From a virus, in the IMG/VR virus record IMGVR_UViG_3300047476_000372, positions 1 through 60,313 of that record: a DNA stretch of 60,313 nucleotides; one strand, given 5' to 3'. Of the stretch, positions 38,794 to 48,833 are shown in pieces. The notes under the pieces are model-generated. The model was not told where the DNA came from, did not search any database, and saw nothing but the letters and a program-made list of their open reading frames with translations. The first letter of the stretch is position 1. The number at the start of each line of letters is the position of its first letter. Both the position numbers and the translations under genes were made by a program.

Positions 38794-40113
38794 ATGCCAG
38801 TATTACAACCGGGCGGAGTTTCAACAAACAATGCGGGCGTACAACGCCAGTTTGTCTCTGACCTATCAATCTTAAAGCCTCAATACTACAATCAATTCGT
38901 TGATAAGTATGGTGCTCAAAACTATGCTCAATTGATTGAAGCATTGGGTATGAAGGCTACGGTTCCTTCAAGAAAATTCGGTCACTTCGAATCTCGTGGT
39001 AAGCTTCATGATAACGTGAAGGTTGCTTCTTTCACAGGTGGTGCTTCAGCTGGAGCTACTGCTACTGTAACAATTGATGCTTCTTCAATTGTAAGTTCAA
39101 AAAGTCCAATCCGTGTAGGTGAGGTTCTTGAGAATGCAAAGAATGGTAAGCAGTACAAGGTTACTAGCATATCTACTTATCCGAACATTTTTGTAATGTC
39201 TCCATTTGATAGCACAGAGCTTATCAATGCTACATTGCTTGCAAACGACTTCTTGGTATTTAGAGGTATTGCAGAAGCTGGTGAAGCATCTACTAAGTTT
39301 GACACTATCGCAGAACTTACCGAAGAGAAGTTGTTTTACACAACTGAGATTCGTGAAGATTTCACTATCAGTGATAGAGCTAAAATTGAAGAATTGTGGT
39401 TCGAAGTAAACGGTTCACCTTACTACACCTACAAAGGTTTGGATGAGTCTGTTCGTCGTTTCATGAACAACAAAGAATTCAAATTGATGTTCGGTAAGCC
39501 ACAAGGTGCTACAGGTTCTACAGGTCTTATTCCACAAGTTGAAGCTGGTGGTCAGGTGTATAGCGCATGGGACCAAGCGTCAAACTTTGGTATTACTCAC
39601 TTCCACGCTCTTGCTCGTCTTGCTGACTTCAATGGTGGTGCTCAAGAATACCATTTCTTGATGGATTCTTACATGCGTTCTTATGTTGATGATGGATTGT
39701 TTGCTACTTACACAGGTGGTGCTATTCAGTGGGCATCTGTTGGTGGCGCATCTGAAGTAGCTATTAAGTATGGTTTTGATTCTATCAAAATTGATGGTAT
39801 CACTTTCCACCTTAAGAAGTACCTTCCATTCAACGCAGAAGCTGTTTATGGAGTTGCTCCAGCATCTGAGTACTATAAGAATAGTGGTCTTTTGATTCCT
39901 ATGAAAGATGGTCGTGATGCACAGAGTGGTGACAAAATCCCTTCTCTACGTGTTGTTTACAACGAAGTTGAGCCGGGTAAAGAAATCAAGGTTTGGGAAA
40001 CTGGTGCTCTTGCTAAGGTTCCAACCAGCGATAAAATGGAATTGAATGTCCATCACATGTCTTACTGTGGTATCCAAGTATTTGGTGCAAACCAATACAT
40101 CACTGTAAGATAA
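38794..40113 (+). CDS. Major capsid protein
   Basis: 439 residues between scaffold and a strong terminator. The sequence has HK97-fold-like features: long N-terminal arm, a Gly/Ala/Thr-rich loop, an EAGEASTKFD segment and a conserved-looking TREDFTISD-like stretch. Codon use differs from neighbours: Arg is mostly CGT/CGC (about ten) rather than AGA/AGG, typical of a very highly expressed gene. An A-rich leader precedes ATG. Confidence 0.85.
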   Translation: MPVLQPGGVSTNNAGVQRQFVSDLSILKPQYYNQFVDKYGAQNYAQLIEALGMKATVPSRKFGHFESRGKLHDNVKVASFTGGASAGATATVTIDASSIVSSKSPIRVGEVLENAKNGKQYKVTSISTYPNIFVMSPFDSTELINATLLANDFLVFRGIAEAGEASTKFDTIAELTEEKLFYTTEIREDFTISDRAKIEELWFEVNGSPYYTYKGLDESVRRFMNNKEFKLMFGKPQGATGSTGLIPQVEAGGQVYSAWDQASNFGITHFHALARLADFNGGAQEYHFLMDSYMRSYVDDGLFATYTGGAIQWASVGGASEVAIKYGFDSIKIDGITFHLKKYLPFNAEAVYGVAPASEYYKNSGLLIPMKDGRDAQSGDKIPSLRVVYNEVEPGKEIKVWETGALAKVPTSDKMELNVHHMSYCGIQVFGANQYITVR

Positions 40114-40145
40114 TTATTGGATTACAATATCTAATAACAGTAATT

Positions 40146-40175
40146 AGCCCTGAACATTTTGTTCGGGGCTTTTTA
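40146..40175 (+). terminator. Rho-independent terminator after capsid
   Basis: Ten-base-pair stem AGCCCTGAAC/GTTCGGGGCT (one T-G pair), loop ATTTT, then a T run. Confidence 0.9.
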
Positions 40176-40176
40176 C

Positions 40177-40184
40177 TATCTTTG
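40177..40184 (+). promoter_or_regulatory. -7 element TATCTTTG directly after a terminator
   Basis: TTG lies 15 bases upstream, inside the terminator loop region, so terminator and promoter overlap. Confidence 0.6.
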
Positions 40185-40205
40185 CGTTAACCAAAAAATA
40201 AAACC

Positions 40206-41111
40206 ATGGCAAAGCAAAACAAGAAGACTTTAGACGAAAATGGCAACATAGTAGATGTTGTATCTAATGTAGAAGTTTCAGAGTTTCCTAGTGTAGTAAT
40301 CGAAGCTCCAAAGAAGAGAGAGCCTACAGAGTACATATTCCAATTAGTAAATAAAGTATACTACGCAAGTCCCGGTAAAAATCCATATCCAGAAAACTAC
40401 TTTTTAAGAAATACGGATATCATCTTTGATGAAGAAACCAAGACAGAAAGAAATATAAGATACCTAGAGGGTGTAAATACTATTTTTGTTGATGAGCAAG
40501 AGCATCTTTCTGATGCTAAAAAGAACTCTATGCCTCAGATTAGATTTGTAAATGGTATCCTTAGGGTTCCTGCTAATAAGACATCCTTAGTTAAATTTCT
40601 TACATGCAGTAATATGTATAATAAGAAGAAGAACAGAATGGAGCATGTTTTGCCAGTATATACTATCGTAAATTTCGAGGAGCAGGAAGAGCAAGCAATC
40701 AACAAGGCAGAAGTTAGAATGTCTGCAATGAAATTGGCTATGGATGCTCCTGTTGAGATAATGTATCCACATGCTGAGTTTTTAGGAGTTAGGCAGAAAA
40801 ACCAGTTTGGTGAGAATAGAGGTGAAAAGGCAATTAGGGTAGATTATTTGAGTTATGCTGAGGGTTATCCTGATACTTTTATAAATACTTATAATAACCC
40901 ACTTGTTAAAGTTCAATATGTAATTAAGAAAGCAATTGCCTTAAATTTGATTGATTTAAGTACAAGTAAGGGACAGGCTATTTGGGGAGATACTAAGAAG
41001 TTTATTGCCCAAATACCAGACAATGAAGATGCGGTCAAACATTTGGCTGAGTTGTGTTTAACAGAGAAAGGTAAAGAATTTTATATGCAGCTAAAAAGTA
41101 TGGCTGACTAA
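40206..41111 (+). CDS. Head-region protein of unknown function, 301 aa
   Basis: Between the capsid gene and the connector genes, with its own promoter and its own terminator, so produced as a separate message. Mixed alpha/beta with a Lys-rich N-terminus and a helical C-terminal third. It could be a head-decoration or internal protein. No family recognised. Confidence 0.7.
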   Translation: MAKQNKKTLDENGNIVDVVSNVEVSEFPSVVIEAPKKREPTEYIFQLVNKVYYASPGKNPYPENYFLRNTDIIFDEETKTERNIRYLEGVNTIFVDEQEHLSDAKKNSMPQIRFVNGILRVPANKTSLVKFLTCSNMYNKKKNRMEHVLPVYTIVNFEEQEEQAINKAEVRMSAMKLAMDAPVEIMYPHAEFLGVRQKNQFGENRGEKAIRVDYLSYAEGYPDTFINTYNNPLVKVQYVIKKAIALNLIDLSTSKGQAIWGDTKKFIAQIPDNEDAVKHLAELCLTEKGKEFYMQLKSMAD

Positions 41112-41146
41112 CATAGCTTCGTGTTTCATATGGTTTGATTGGTTAT

Positions 41147-41178
41147 TCCCTTTGCCATTCTTGGCAGAGGGATTTTTG
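41147..41178 (+). terminator. Rho-independent terminator
   Basis: Ten-base-pair stem TCCCTTTGCC/GGCAGAGGGA (one T-G pair), six-base loop, five Ts. Confidence 0.9.
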
Positions 41179-41188
41179 TTTATATTTG
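41161..41188 (+). promoter_or_regulatory. Promoter TTG-N17-TATATTTG, overlapping a terminator
   Basis: The TTG spans the terminator loop and right arm. Four bases separate the -7 box from ATG. Confidence 0.7.
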
Positions 41189-41192
41189 CAAT

Positions 41193-41861
41193 ATGACTAT
41201 AGATAAGGTATATAAGATTGTCTCATACCTAGTAGACAAGTATCAGGGGACATACCTGTCTCCGGACGACTTCAACATGGTTATCAATATGGCTCAAAAC
41301 CAATATCTGTCTTTTTTAACAGATGATACAGGAGGACCTAATAGGAATCCAAAGAATCCAGTAGGAATGTCTACATCAGCCATTATAGCTGATACACTAT
41401 CTGGTTTTTTAATAGAATCTACTCTCACTATAACATCACAAACAGCTTCTAAGCCAGCTAATCTGTATAAAACGGTTGCTATAAGAACTGTTGATGATGA
41501 TTATGCTGTTAGATATGTTTCTGAAGATAAGGTGTCTTCTTTTGTTGGAAATGCTATTGATGCTCCATCAAGTACAGAGCCAATATACTATGAGATTGGT
41601 GCTAACTATAAGTTTTATCCAAGTACGCTAACTACAGCAAAATTAAGCTACATTAGAAACCCATCTGAGCTTAAGTGGGCTTATACTGGAGCATTAGTAT
41701 ATGATGCTGCAAATAGCCTTCCTGCTGCTAACGCAGATATTGAGTGGGCTGAATCAGACTTATATGAGATTATATATAGAGCTATTGGTATTATTGGAAT
41801 TAACTTGAAAGATGGTGACCTCGTAAGAGCTTCACAATTCATAAAAAATGAAGGATTATGA
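41193..41861 (+). CDS. Head-tail connector or tail protein, 222 aa
   Basis: I place the start at the ATG four bases after the -7 box; an upstream in-frame ATG would read through the terminator. The order of helical N-terminus and a beta-rich C-terminal half fits adaptor or connector proteins, and it heads the tail-assembly message. Overlaps the next gene by four bases. Specific role not identified. Confidence 0.65.
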   Translation: MTIDKVYKIVSYLVDKYQGTYLSPDDFNMVINMAQNQYLSFLTDDTGGPNRNPKNPVGMSTSAIIADTLSGFLIESTLTITSQTASKPANLYKTVAIRTVDDDYAVRYVSEDKVSSFVGNAIDAPSSTEPIYYEIGANYKFYPSTLTTAKLSYIRNPSELKWAYTGALVYDAANSLPAANADIEWAESDLYEIIYRAIGIIGINLKDGDLVRASQFIKNEGL

Positions 41862-42481
41862 CAAGGAAGGTACTTATAGAGCAGATAAGAAGAATGTACT
41901 ATGGAGGAATTCCTAGTGATGATGCTAACCTAACTGAAAACGAGGTTAATCAGTATATCAATCAGGCTATAGCCTACTTTGCTAAAGTAAACTATACAGA
42001 CTCTATAAAGATTGATGATATTGAAACTGTTGGTGATGCCTTCTATTCTACATTCAAAAACTTGGCTATTACCAAAGATAACGATACTGGATTTTATTCG
42101 ACAACGTTGCCGCACCCACCACTAGGTCTTTCGAGAGGATATGGTATAGCATCAGTTACGTTTCCCGTAAGTACGGGTCTTGCTAAGGCTCCTGTCCCTG
42201 TATCCCCTCGTGAGGTTGAATATTTGCAACATGTAAAACTCCCTCCAAGTAAGATATTTTATTGGGCTGAGGGGAATAAATTATGGTTTAAAAGCTATAT
42301 AAATCTTGTAGGTAAATTGGCTATAGTGAGAATGGTTACAGCAGAAAACACAGATAAATCAGCGGAATTAAATGTTCCACCGGAATATATTTCTGATATG
42401 ATTAACTGGATAATGAATCAATTAAGAATTAGAAAACAAATGCCTGAAGACACGACGTTGGATGGCTTAGATACTAAATAA
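41858..42481 (+). CDS. Head-tail connector protein, 207 aa
   Basis: Starts on an ATGA overlap. N-terminal helices (MTRKVLIEQIRRMYYGGIP, ENEVNQYINQAIAYF) then a beta-rich domain and a C-terminal helix. It resembles ring or adaptor proteins of short-tailed Bacteroidetes phages by layout. Assignment is from position. Confidence 0.6.
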   Translation: MTRKVLIEQIRRMYYGGIPSDDANLTENEVNQYINQAIAYFAKVNYTDSIKIDDIETVGDAFYSTFKNLAITKDNDTGFYSTTLPHPPLGLSRGYGIASVTFPVSTGLAKAPVPVSPREVEYLQHVKLPPSKIFYWAEGNKLWFKSYINLVGKLAIVRMVTAENTDKSAELNVPPEYISDMINWIMNQLRIRKQMPEDTTLDGLDTK

Positions 42482-42486
42482 ATAAC

Positions 42487-43257
42487 ATGGCAAAGGATAC
42501 AGCTCAATGGCAGTCTTTAGCGGAGGTTGTATATCAATATATAGACCAAGCCAAACTTACTACTGCAGAGTTTAGGAGATTGTGGACTATTGGAGTTAGG
42601 GGTGTAGAAGAGCTTGGTATGGATGTACATGCAACCCCTAAAACAGTAAAACTATTAGTTAACGCAAATAAAACAGCAAACTTACCATCTGACTATGTGG
42701 GTTTTTCAAAAGTTGGCGTACTTAATCCGGATGGTGAGGTATCTACTCTTAGACGTAACACTAATCTTACTGCATATAAGATTGACCAGAATGACAGGTT
42801 ATCTAATAACACTGACAATACGGAAACTAATTCTTATAGGTTACAAGATTTGGCGTTTGTTAATTACTTTGATGGTGCTAGATATGTGAACATATTTGGT
42901 GCTGGAGCATTACTTAACGCAGCAGGAGAATTTGATATATCTGAAGATGAAGGTATTCTTTATCTAGATAATAACTTTCCATATACATATGTAATCATGG
43001 AATACTTGTCATCTCCAGCAGATGATGTTGATTATAAGATACCAGTTCAAGTTAGAGATGCAGTTCTTGCGTACATAGCTTGGAAAGATATAGAAATGTT
43101 GCCTTCTGGACGTAGAGTGAATATGGGAGAGAAGCAATTAAGAAGAAAAGAATTTTACAACCAGAAAAGGTTGGCAAGACTTAGAGTAAACCCTGTAACT
43201 CCTTGGGATGCCAATGAAGTTATCAGGATGGGTCAAAAACTCGTAGCAAAAGCATAA
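42487..43257 (+). CDS. Tail tubular/adaptor protein A-like, 256 aa
   Basis: The pattern is that of gatekeeper/tubular A proteins of podoviruses: a helical start, NLPSDYVGFSKVGVLNPDGEV, a VIMEYLSSP strand, a VRDAVLAYIAWKDIEML helix and a basic helical C-terminus. It probably forms the ring between portal and nozzle. The next gene begins one base after its stop. Confidence 0.7.
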   Translation: MAKDTAQWQSLAEVVYQYIDQAKLTTAEFRRLWTIGVRGVEELGMDVHATPKTVKLLVNANKTANLPSDYVGFSKVGVLNPDGEVSTLRRNTNLTAYKIDQNDRLSNNTDNTETNSYRLQDLAFVNYFDGARYVNIFGAGALLNAAGEFDISEDEGILYLDNNFPYTYVIMEYLSSPADDVDYKIPVQVRDAVLAYIAWKDIEMLPSGRRVNMGEKQLRRKEFYNQKRLARLRVNPVTPWDANEVIRMGQKLVAKA

Positions 43258-43258
43258 A

Positions 43259-46200
43259 ATGAAGATTGAAAGAAAACTGTTTTCAGGCGTTATGAATTTG
43301 GATGACCCGAATGAGGCCATGGCATCTACTCACCACAAAGAAGCCTTTAATATTCTATTTAAGGGTAATCCGGGAGAGATGAGAGCAGAGAGCATTCCGG
43401 GAAATCAAGCTATTACAAATGCCGGTCTTCAAGCTGGAACAAACGTATGTATTGGTTCTCATTATGACGAACTAAAGCAACGCTTATTCTACTTTGTATA
43501 TAATTCAAATGGTTATGATGCAATATTTGTTTACAGCACAATAACTAGAACTGTAAGCACCTTGTTGATGTCTAAGGTAGATTCTTTGTCTACAGAACCT
43601 TTATTTAATTTTAGCCCAGATAATCCTATAGCATCTGTTAACATACTATATAGGACAGAAGACGATGGTGACATCTTGCATTGGACAGATAGACTAAATC
43701 CTCCAATGAAATTAAATATCAAAGAGGCTTTAGCTGTAAATAAAACATATAATGGTAACTGGAAAAAGAAATATTTGACTGTTGCTAGGCCAATGCCATT
43801 AATATCTCCAGTATGTAAATATGAGGATGATGCTACAACTAATGTAAATAACTTAAAAAGTAAACTATATCAATTTAGGTATAGATGGGTATATAAAGAC
43901 TTTACTAAGTCTACATGGGGTCCTTGGAGCAGATTATTTGCTCCTGTAAATGTTGATACACTTGCAAATGAAATAGATAACCTAAAGAATAATAGAATAT
44001 CTATTACTTATAATAGCGGAGATTCTGATGTAGAGAAGATAGAGATTGCAGCAAGACAGAGTATAGATACTGTATTTTCTGACCCATTTCTTGTAAAAAC
44101 AATTGACAAGACAGGTCTTTCAGACAATTCTGATTATGAATATAAATTCTATAATACAGAAGCGTATCCTGCATTAAGTCTTACGGAATCTAATCAACTG
44201 TTTGACTATGTTCCGCTAAAAGCTAATGCACAAGAGTTGCTTAATGGTAATACCATAATATATGGCGGTATAACAGAAGGAAGGACTGCTAATATTACTC
44301 CATCTGTTACTAAGACTGTAAGTCTAGTACAAAATACAGATACTTCAGCAGACTTGACAATGTCATCTTTTAATAGATACACATTTACATATACACCTGT
44401 ATATAATGTCACTGGAGGAAATCACTACATAATATTTGATGGCGTACCAAATGTTGGAGATTCATACAACTTCTCACTATCTTTTAGAAGAGATATAGGA
44501 GCTGGAGTTCAATCTGTAACTGTTACGATAAGCATACCTACTCTTACTGCTGGTCAAAATACGCAGGCTGCATTAGAAACAATATTAGTGTCTCAGTTAT
44601 CCTCAAATGCCACTTTGCAAAACTATGGTTTAGCTGCAGGAGTTGCTGCTCTTCAGTTAATAGAACCGGGTGAATTCAATGGCAAGAGAGGTGTTAAGAT
44701 TCCGGGAAATAGTGTAAACAAATCATGGATATTAGACTCATATAATTTTGTATATAACTATGCAGGTGGCGGAGGACTACCTGTAGACCCAACAGGTGTT
44801 AATACAGCTTGTTATAAACATAAATCTAGATATTCTTTCGGTATCTGTTACTTTGACGAATATGGCGTAACAAATGGTGTAGTAACATCAGATAATATGA
44901 GTGTTATAACTCCAGAAATAGACTCTACCGCACTTGCTTCAACTGAGTTAAAGATACCACTAATACAATTTGACATTAGTCATCAAGCTCCATCTTGGGC
45001 AAGATATTTCTCATTTGTAAGGACTACGAATCTAACCGTATCTGATTTTAAGACTATAATAAGTACTGATACGTATAAAGACGCATCCAATACGTATGCA
45101 TATTTAGATATAACTGATTATCAACTTAATAAGTCTGGATATCCAGCTTACTCTTTTAGCAAGGGTGACAGAGTTAGGATAGTTGGACTAAAGAGTGGTG
45201 TAGATAATGTTTATGATTATCCTGTATTTGGTGTTGTTGCAAGTAGTGATATTACAACAGCTGCACCTCCTGTAAGGGATAGAATATGGTTAAAAGTTCC
45301 TTACGATTCAGGTGTAATGTTAAACTTTGGAACAGCTGGCTACAAGGAGTATTATTTAGAGGTATATACGCCTACAGTAAATACAAGCGATGATGTAAGG
45401 GTGTTTTATGAATTTGGAGAAACATATCCTGTCATCATAGATGGAGTTAACAGGTATCACACTGGCATGGCTGGAGAGAATAGTCAAACGAGTGTACAGC
45501 CAGCAACATTCAAGTTTGTTAGAGGTGATGTATACTCAAGACTTAGAAATGAATTATGGATTCTAGATAAATCAATGTCTGATAAGTACAATTCTAATTT
45601 TGATGGAAACGGAAGGGCATTCGTCGTGGATGAGTATGCAAAAGAAACTTACTTTCCAACACTAGTTAGATATTCACTTGATTATCAAGCAGGTACAAAC
45701 ATAAATTTAACTAACACATTCTATGCTTCTAACTTTGATGAGTATGATAGAGAAAAGGGTGATATACAAAGATTAAAGATTAGGGGTAGACAGCTTAGAG
45801 TATTTCAGAATAGAGCTTGTGGAGTAGTACCTGTATTACAGAACGTAGTTCAGACTGTAGATGGTAGCGGTGTTTTATCACAGAGTGCTGAGATTATTAA
45901 TAAGATTCAGTACTATTTAGGAGACTATGGAATAGGAACTCAATTCTGTTCTCTATCTTCATCTGCTCAGGCAGACTACTTTACAGACCCTGTAAGAGGT
46001 TGTCAAGTAAGATTAAGTGCTGACGGTCTTACTCCAATAACAGAGTTGTATAAGGCTCACTTCTACTTGACTCCTCTAATAGTTAAATACAATAAAGTAA
46101 GGAATAATATTACTGGTCAAGGTAAGGCTAAGATACTTGGTATATATGACCAATTTAATGAGGAGTTTGTTACCTGTATGCAGGAGAGTGCTGCTGGTGA

Positions 46201-46723
46201 CGACAAGAGCAATCCATATACATTTGGTTTTAATGAGTTTAGGAATGCATATACTTCATTCTATGACTATAGCCCAGAATGGATGACTACAGCGGAGAAC
46301 TTGGTCATATCATGGAAGAACGGTATTCTCTACACTCATGATAATACCACAAACTATTGCAACTTCTATGGAGTTCAATATAAGCCATCTTTGACACTGC
46401 TTTTGAACCAGTTTCCTCAGATTAAAAAGAGGTATAACACATTGACTTTGTTAGCTAATAAGGTATGGGCTCCTACAACAGCTGGAGACATTACTACTAA
46501 CCTGTCTCAGACTTCTAGCCTACAAGCATCTGACTTTATATTTAAGGATGACAAGATACATGTAGCCTTTAAGAGGGATGCTTCTAGCACAGGTGGTCTG
46601 TACAATGGTAACGTATTGAAGGGTAACTGGTTAAGAATTAAATTATCACCAGTTAATGGCAATGAATTCGTAAATTTGTATTATATAGAATCATCAATTT
46701 TAGAACCTTTTTATAATAGATAA
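43259..46723 (+). CDS. Tail nozzle/tubular protein B-like, 1154 aa
   Basis: Very long, beta-rich protein. It opens LFSGVMNLDDPNEAMAS, then NILFKGNPGEMRAESIPGN, the typical start of nozzle or tubular B proteins (a loop naming the gene's beta-propeller base). Repeated Tyr/Asp-rich strands follow. It should form the distal tube through which DNA leaves. Follows the adaptor and precedes internal virion proteins, as in crAss-like and T7-like tails. Confidence 0.7.
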   Translation: MKIERKLFSGVMNLDDPNEAMASTHHKEAFNILFKGNPGEMRAESIPGNQAITNAGLQAGTNVCIGSHYDELKQRLFYFVYNSNGYDAIFVYSTITRTVSTLLMSKVDSLSTEPLFNFSPDNPIASVNILYRTEDDGDILHWTDRLNPPMKLNIKEALAVNKTYNGNWKKKYLTVARPMPLISPVCKYEDDATTNVNNLKSKLYQFRYRWVYKDFTKSTWGPWSRLFAPVNVDTLANEIDNLKNNRISITYNSGDSDVEKIEIAARQSIDTVFSDPFLVKTIDKTGLSDNSDYEYKFYNTEAYPALSLTESNQLFDYVPLKANAQELLNGNTIIYGGITEGRTANITPSVTKTVSLVQNTDTSADLTMSSFNRYTFTYTPVYNVTGGNHYIIFDGVPNVGDSYNFSLSFRRDIGAGVQSVTVTISIPTLTAGQNTQAALETILVSQLSSNATLQNYGLAAGVAALQLIEPGEFNGKRGVKIPGNSVNKSWILDSYNFVYNYAGGGGLPVDPTGVNTACYKHKSRYSFGICYFDEYGVTNGVVTSDNMSVITPEIDSTALASTELKIPLIQFDISHQAPSWARYFSFVRTTNLTVSDFKTIISTDTYKDASNTYAYLDITDYQLNKSGYPAYSFSKGDRVRIVGLKSGVDNVYDYPVFGVVASSDITTAAPPVRDRIWLKVPYDSGVMLNFGTAGYKEYYLEVYTPTVNTSDDVRVFYEFGETYPVIIDGVNRYHTGMAGENSQTSVQPATFKFVRGDVYSRLRNELWILDKSMSDKYNSNFDGNGRAFVVDEYAKETYFPTLVRYSLDYQAGTNINLTNTFYASNFDEYDREKGDIQRLKIRGRQLRVFQNRACGVVPVLQNVVQTVDGSGVLSQSAEIINKIQYYLGDYGIGTQFCSLSSSAQADYFTDPVRGCQVRLSADGLTPITELYKAHFYLTPLIVKYNKVRNNITGQGKAKILGIYDQFNEEFVTCMQESAAGDDKSNPYTFGFNEFRNAYTSFYDYSPEWMTTAENLVISWKNGILYTHDNTTNYCNFYGVQYKPSLTLLLNQFPQIKKRYNTLTLLANKVWAPTTAGDITTNLSQTSSLQASDFIFKDDKIHVAFKRDASSTGGLYNGNVLKGNWLRIKLSPVNGNEFVNLYYIESSILEPFYNR

Positions 46724-46725
46724 CT

Positions 46726-47391
46726 ATGGCACTACCAGCAATAATGGCCGGACTTAGTATGGCAGCATCAGCTGCTCCACTTTTTTTTGGCGAAAACAAT
46801 ATCTTCAGCGGTAAGGCTAGAAGAGCAAGTAAAGAATTAGAGAGAAACTTCCAGAGGTCTCAACAAATGGGATTACCTTCTGAGATTACTCAGTCTTTGC
46901 AAAACAGATTAGCTCAAGCTAATATGGGATTACCATCTGCGGCTGTAGGATTGTACCAACAGCAAGCAGCTAGAAATCAAGCATCACAGCTTGGAGCATT
47001 AAGAAGTAGAAGGTCTGCTCTTGCTGGTATTGGAGATGTTGCTCAAGCTGGACAAGATGCCGCTCTTAGACTTGCTGGTATGCAGGGACAAGCTATGCAA
47101 GCTAACCAAGAAAGAGCTAATCAGGCCCTTATGCAGGTTGGTGGAATGAAATATCAAGAGGAGCTAAGGAAGCAACAAGAAGCTGCTGACTATTGGGGAA
47201 CTAGAAGAGCAGAAGCAAATGCAGCTGTTAGTAGTGCGTTAACAGGTCTTGGAAGTTCAATGGGTTCTGCATTGATGTCTGGTGCTTTTGGAGGTAGTTT
47301 AGGTAAAAAAGGAAATACATTTACTCCTAAACAAATAAAAGCTGGAAGTCAAGTGGCATCTGGATTAATGCAATCACCGTTATTTTTTTAA
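46726..47391 (+). CDS. Internal virion protein, gp14-like, 221 aa
   Basis: Hydrophobic Ala/Gly-rich N-terminus (AIMAGLSMAASAAPLFF), a long Ala/Gln/Arg-rich helical region with many AQA and QQ words, and a Gly/Ser-rich membrane-like segment near the end (ALTGLGSSMGSALMSGAFGG). This resembles ejection proteins that enter the envelope with the DNA. Placement before two larger internal proteins supports it. Confidence 0.68.
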   Translation: MALPAIMAGLSMAASAAPLFFGENNIFSGKARRASKELERNFQRSQQMGLPSEITQSLQNRLAQANMGLPSAAVGLYQQQAARNQASQLGALRSRRSALAGIGDVAQAGQDAALRLAGMQGQAMQANQERANQALMQVGGMKYQEELRKQQEAADYWGTRRAEANAAVSSALTGLGSSMGSALMSGAFGGSLGKKGNTFTPKQIKAGSQVASGLMQSPLFF

Positions 47392-47401
47392 ATAAATATA
47401 A

Positions 47402-48817
47402 ATGGCAACTTATAGACCATCATTTGTAGATGTATCAGGGCTTTCAAGAGGTATCAGTCGTGGACTTGAGATAGCTGCTCAAAGAAAGCAGCAGCAAGAC
47501 CTTATTGCTGAACAGACGACTAATGACTTCTTGAAATCATATCAGCCGGGTAAATTAAGGCAGATGGATATTCCTGACTTTACAAAAGCATATAACCAAT
47601 ACAAGCAAACAGCTCTAATGTATTCACGAATGAATAGAGGTGGTGCTCCATCTGAACAACTAGCTGCTTCTAAGGCACAGCTAGATAATGCACTTAGTGG
47701 ATTAAACGATATATACTCTAGGTCAACACAAGCTGCTAGCTTACAGAAAGAATACGCAGACTATATAAAGACAGCTAGATTAAAAGGATATGATGTACCT
47801 ACTGAAATCAGTGAAATAGTTACATCATTAAATACTAGCCCAATAGCTGGTGTAGATACTTCTAAAATACCTTCAGCATACTCATTCCCTCTAGTTCCAG
47901 CTGAAATAGATTTTGATGGTATAAGCAAAACTCTTGACCTATCAGATGCTAGAGTTAAGGATATAGAGACAGTTAGAGAGAAAGTTCCTGTAAGAAGAGA
48001 TGTAAATGGTAATGTTTTATATGGTGAGCAAGTAACAAAGATGGTTGGTAGAGACCCTCAAACAACTGTTGATATGTTGTCTAGACTTGGAAGGTCTAAT
48101 GCAAGGCTTTCTAACTCTGCTAAAGAGGATTATAGCATACTTGCTGAAGGTATACAGAACAATGCTCCTGAGTCTATTAGAAGATTTAATGAAATTAGGC
48201 AGTACTTCCCTAATGTGACAAGCATGAAGGATGTTACTCCAGAGATGGTATTTGGGCTTACTTTTTACAGAAAGAAGCCACAAGCTACTACCATTGATAG
48301 AGGAGCGGCAGATGATGAATACCAAAGAAGAAAGGATATTATAAGCATTCAAAGACAGGGAGAGAAGGCCGCTGGAACAAAAGCTGGAGAGGTATCAGAA
48401 TCTCACCCATCTGTTATCATTAGGTCTGTTATGGAAGAGATTCCTGCTGTTACTGGAGAAAGAGGTAAGGAGCGTACATTCGCTGGTGTAGACGTTACTA
48501 GGCAATTTGCTGGATTTGACATGAAGGGTGGAGAAAATAAGATGTATCCTATAAAAAATGTAAAGTATATAGCAGGTGGAGAAGGAACTGATATACAACC
48601 ATATTTTGATGTTACCCTACAAGATGAGTCAAACTTCAAATTGCAGCCAAATGCATTTAATACTAGGATTGTAGCGGCTATGCCTGACATAACATTTAAG
48701 TCTGGTGCTGTATCAATACCAAAGGTTAGTAATGTAAAGCCAAAGGCAAAAACACCAGCTAAAACAACTACTCCTTCTAAAGGAAAAGGTGTTGGTTCTT
48801 TAGGATTAGAGTTCTGA
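47402..48817 (+). CDS. Internal virion protein B-like, 471 aa
   Basis: The first 130 residues are a Gln-rich helical region (SRGISRGLEIAAQRKQQQ), then a mixed middle, a beta-rich part and a Pro/Lys/Thr-rich tail. It sits between the gp14-like and the giant protein, so it is most simply a second ejection protein. No enzymatic motif found. Confidence 0.65.
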   Translation: MATYRPSFVDVSGLSRGISRGLEIAAQRKQQQDLIAEQTTNDFLKSYQPGKLRQMDIPDFTKAYNQYKQTALMYSRMNRGGAPSEQLAASKAQLDNALSGLNDIYSRSTQAASLQKEYADYIKTARLKGYDVPTEISEIVTSLNTSPIAGVDTSKIPSAYSFPLVPAEIDFDGISKTLDLSDARVKDIETVREKVPVRRDVNGNVLYGEQVTKMVGRDPQTTVDMLSRLGRSNARLSNSAKEDYSILAEGIQNNAPESIRRFNEIRQYFPNVTSMKDVTPEMVFGLTFYRKKPQATTIDRGAADDEYQRRKDIISIQRQGEKAAGTKAGEVSESHPSVIIRSVMEEIPAVTGERGKERTFAGVDVTRQFAGFDMKGGENKMYPIKNVKYIAGGEGTDIQPYFDVTLQDESNFKLQPNAFNTRIVAAMPDITFKSGAVSIPKVSNVKPKAKTPAKTTTPSKGKGVGSLGLEF

Positions 48818-48833
48818 GTAGGCAAATAATCGT

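Noticed and set aside
41139-41192. Upstream ATG extending the 41193 gene
   Set aside because: The extra 18 codons are formed by the terminator hairpin and the promoter.
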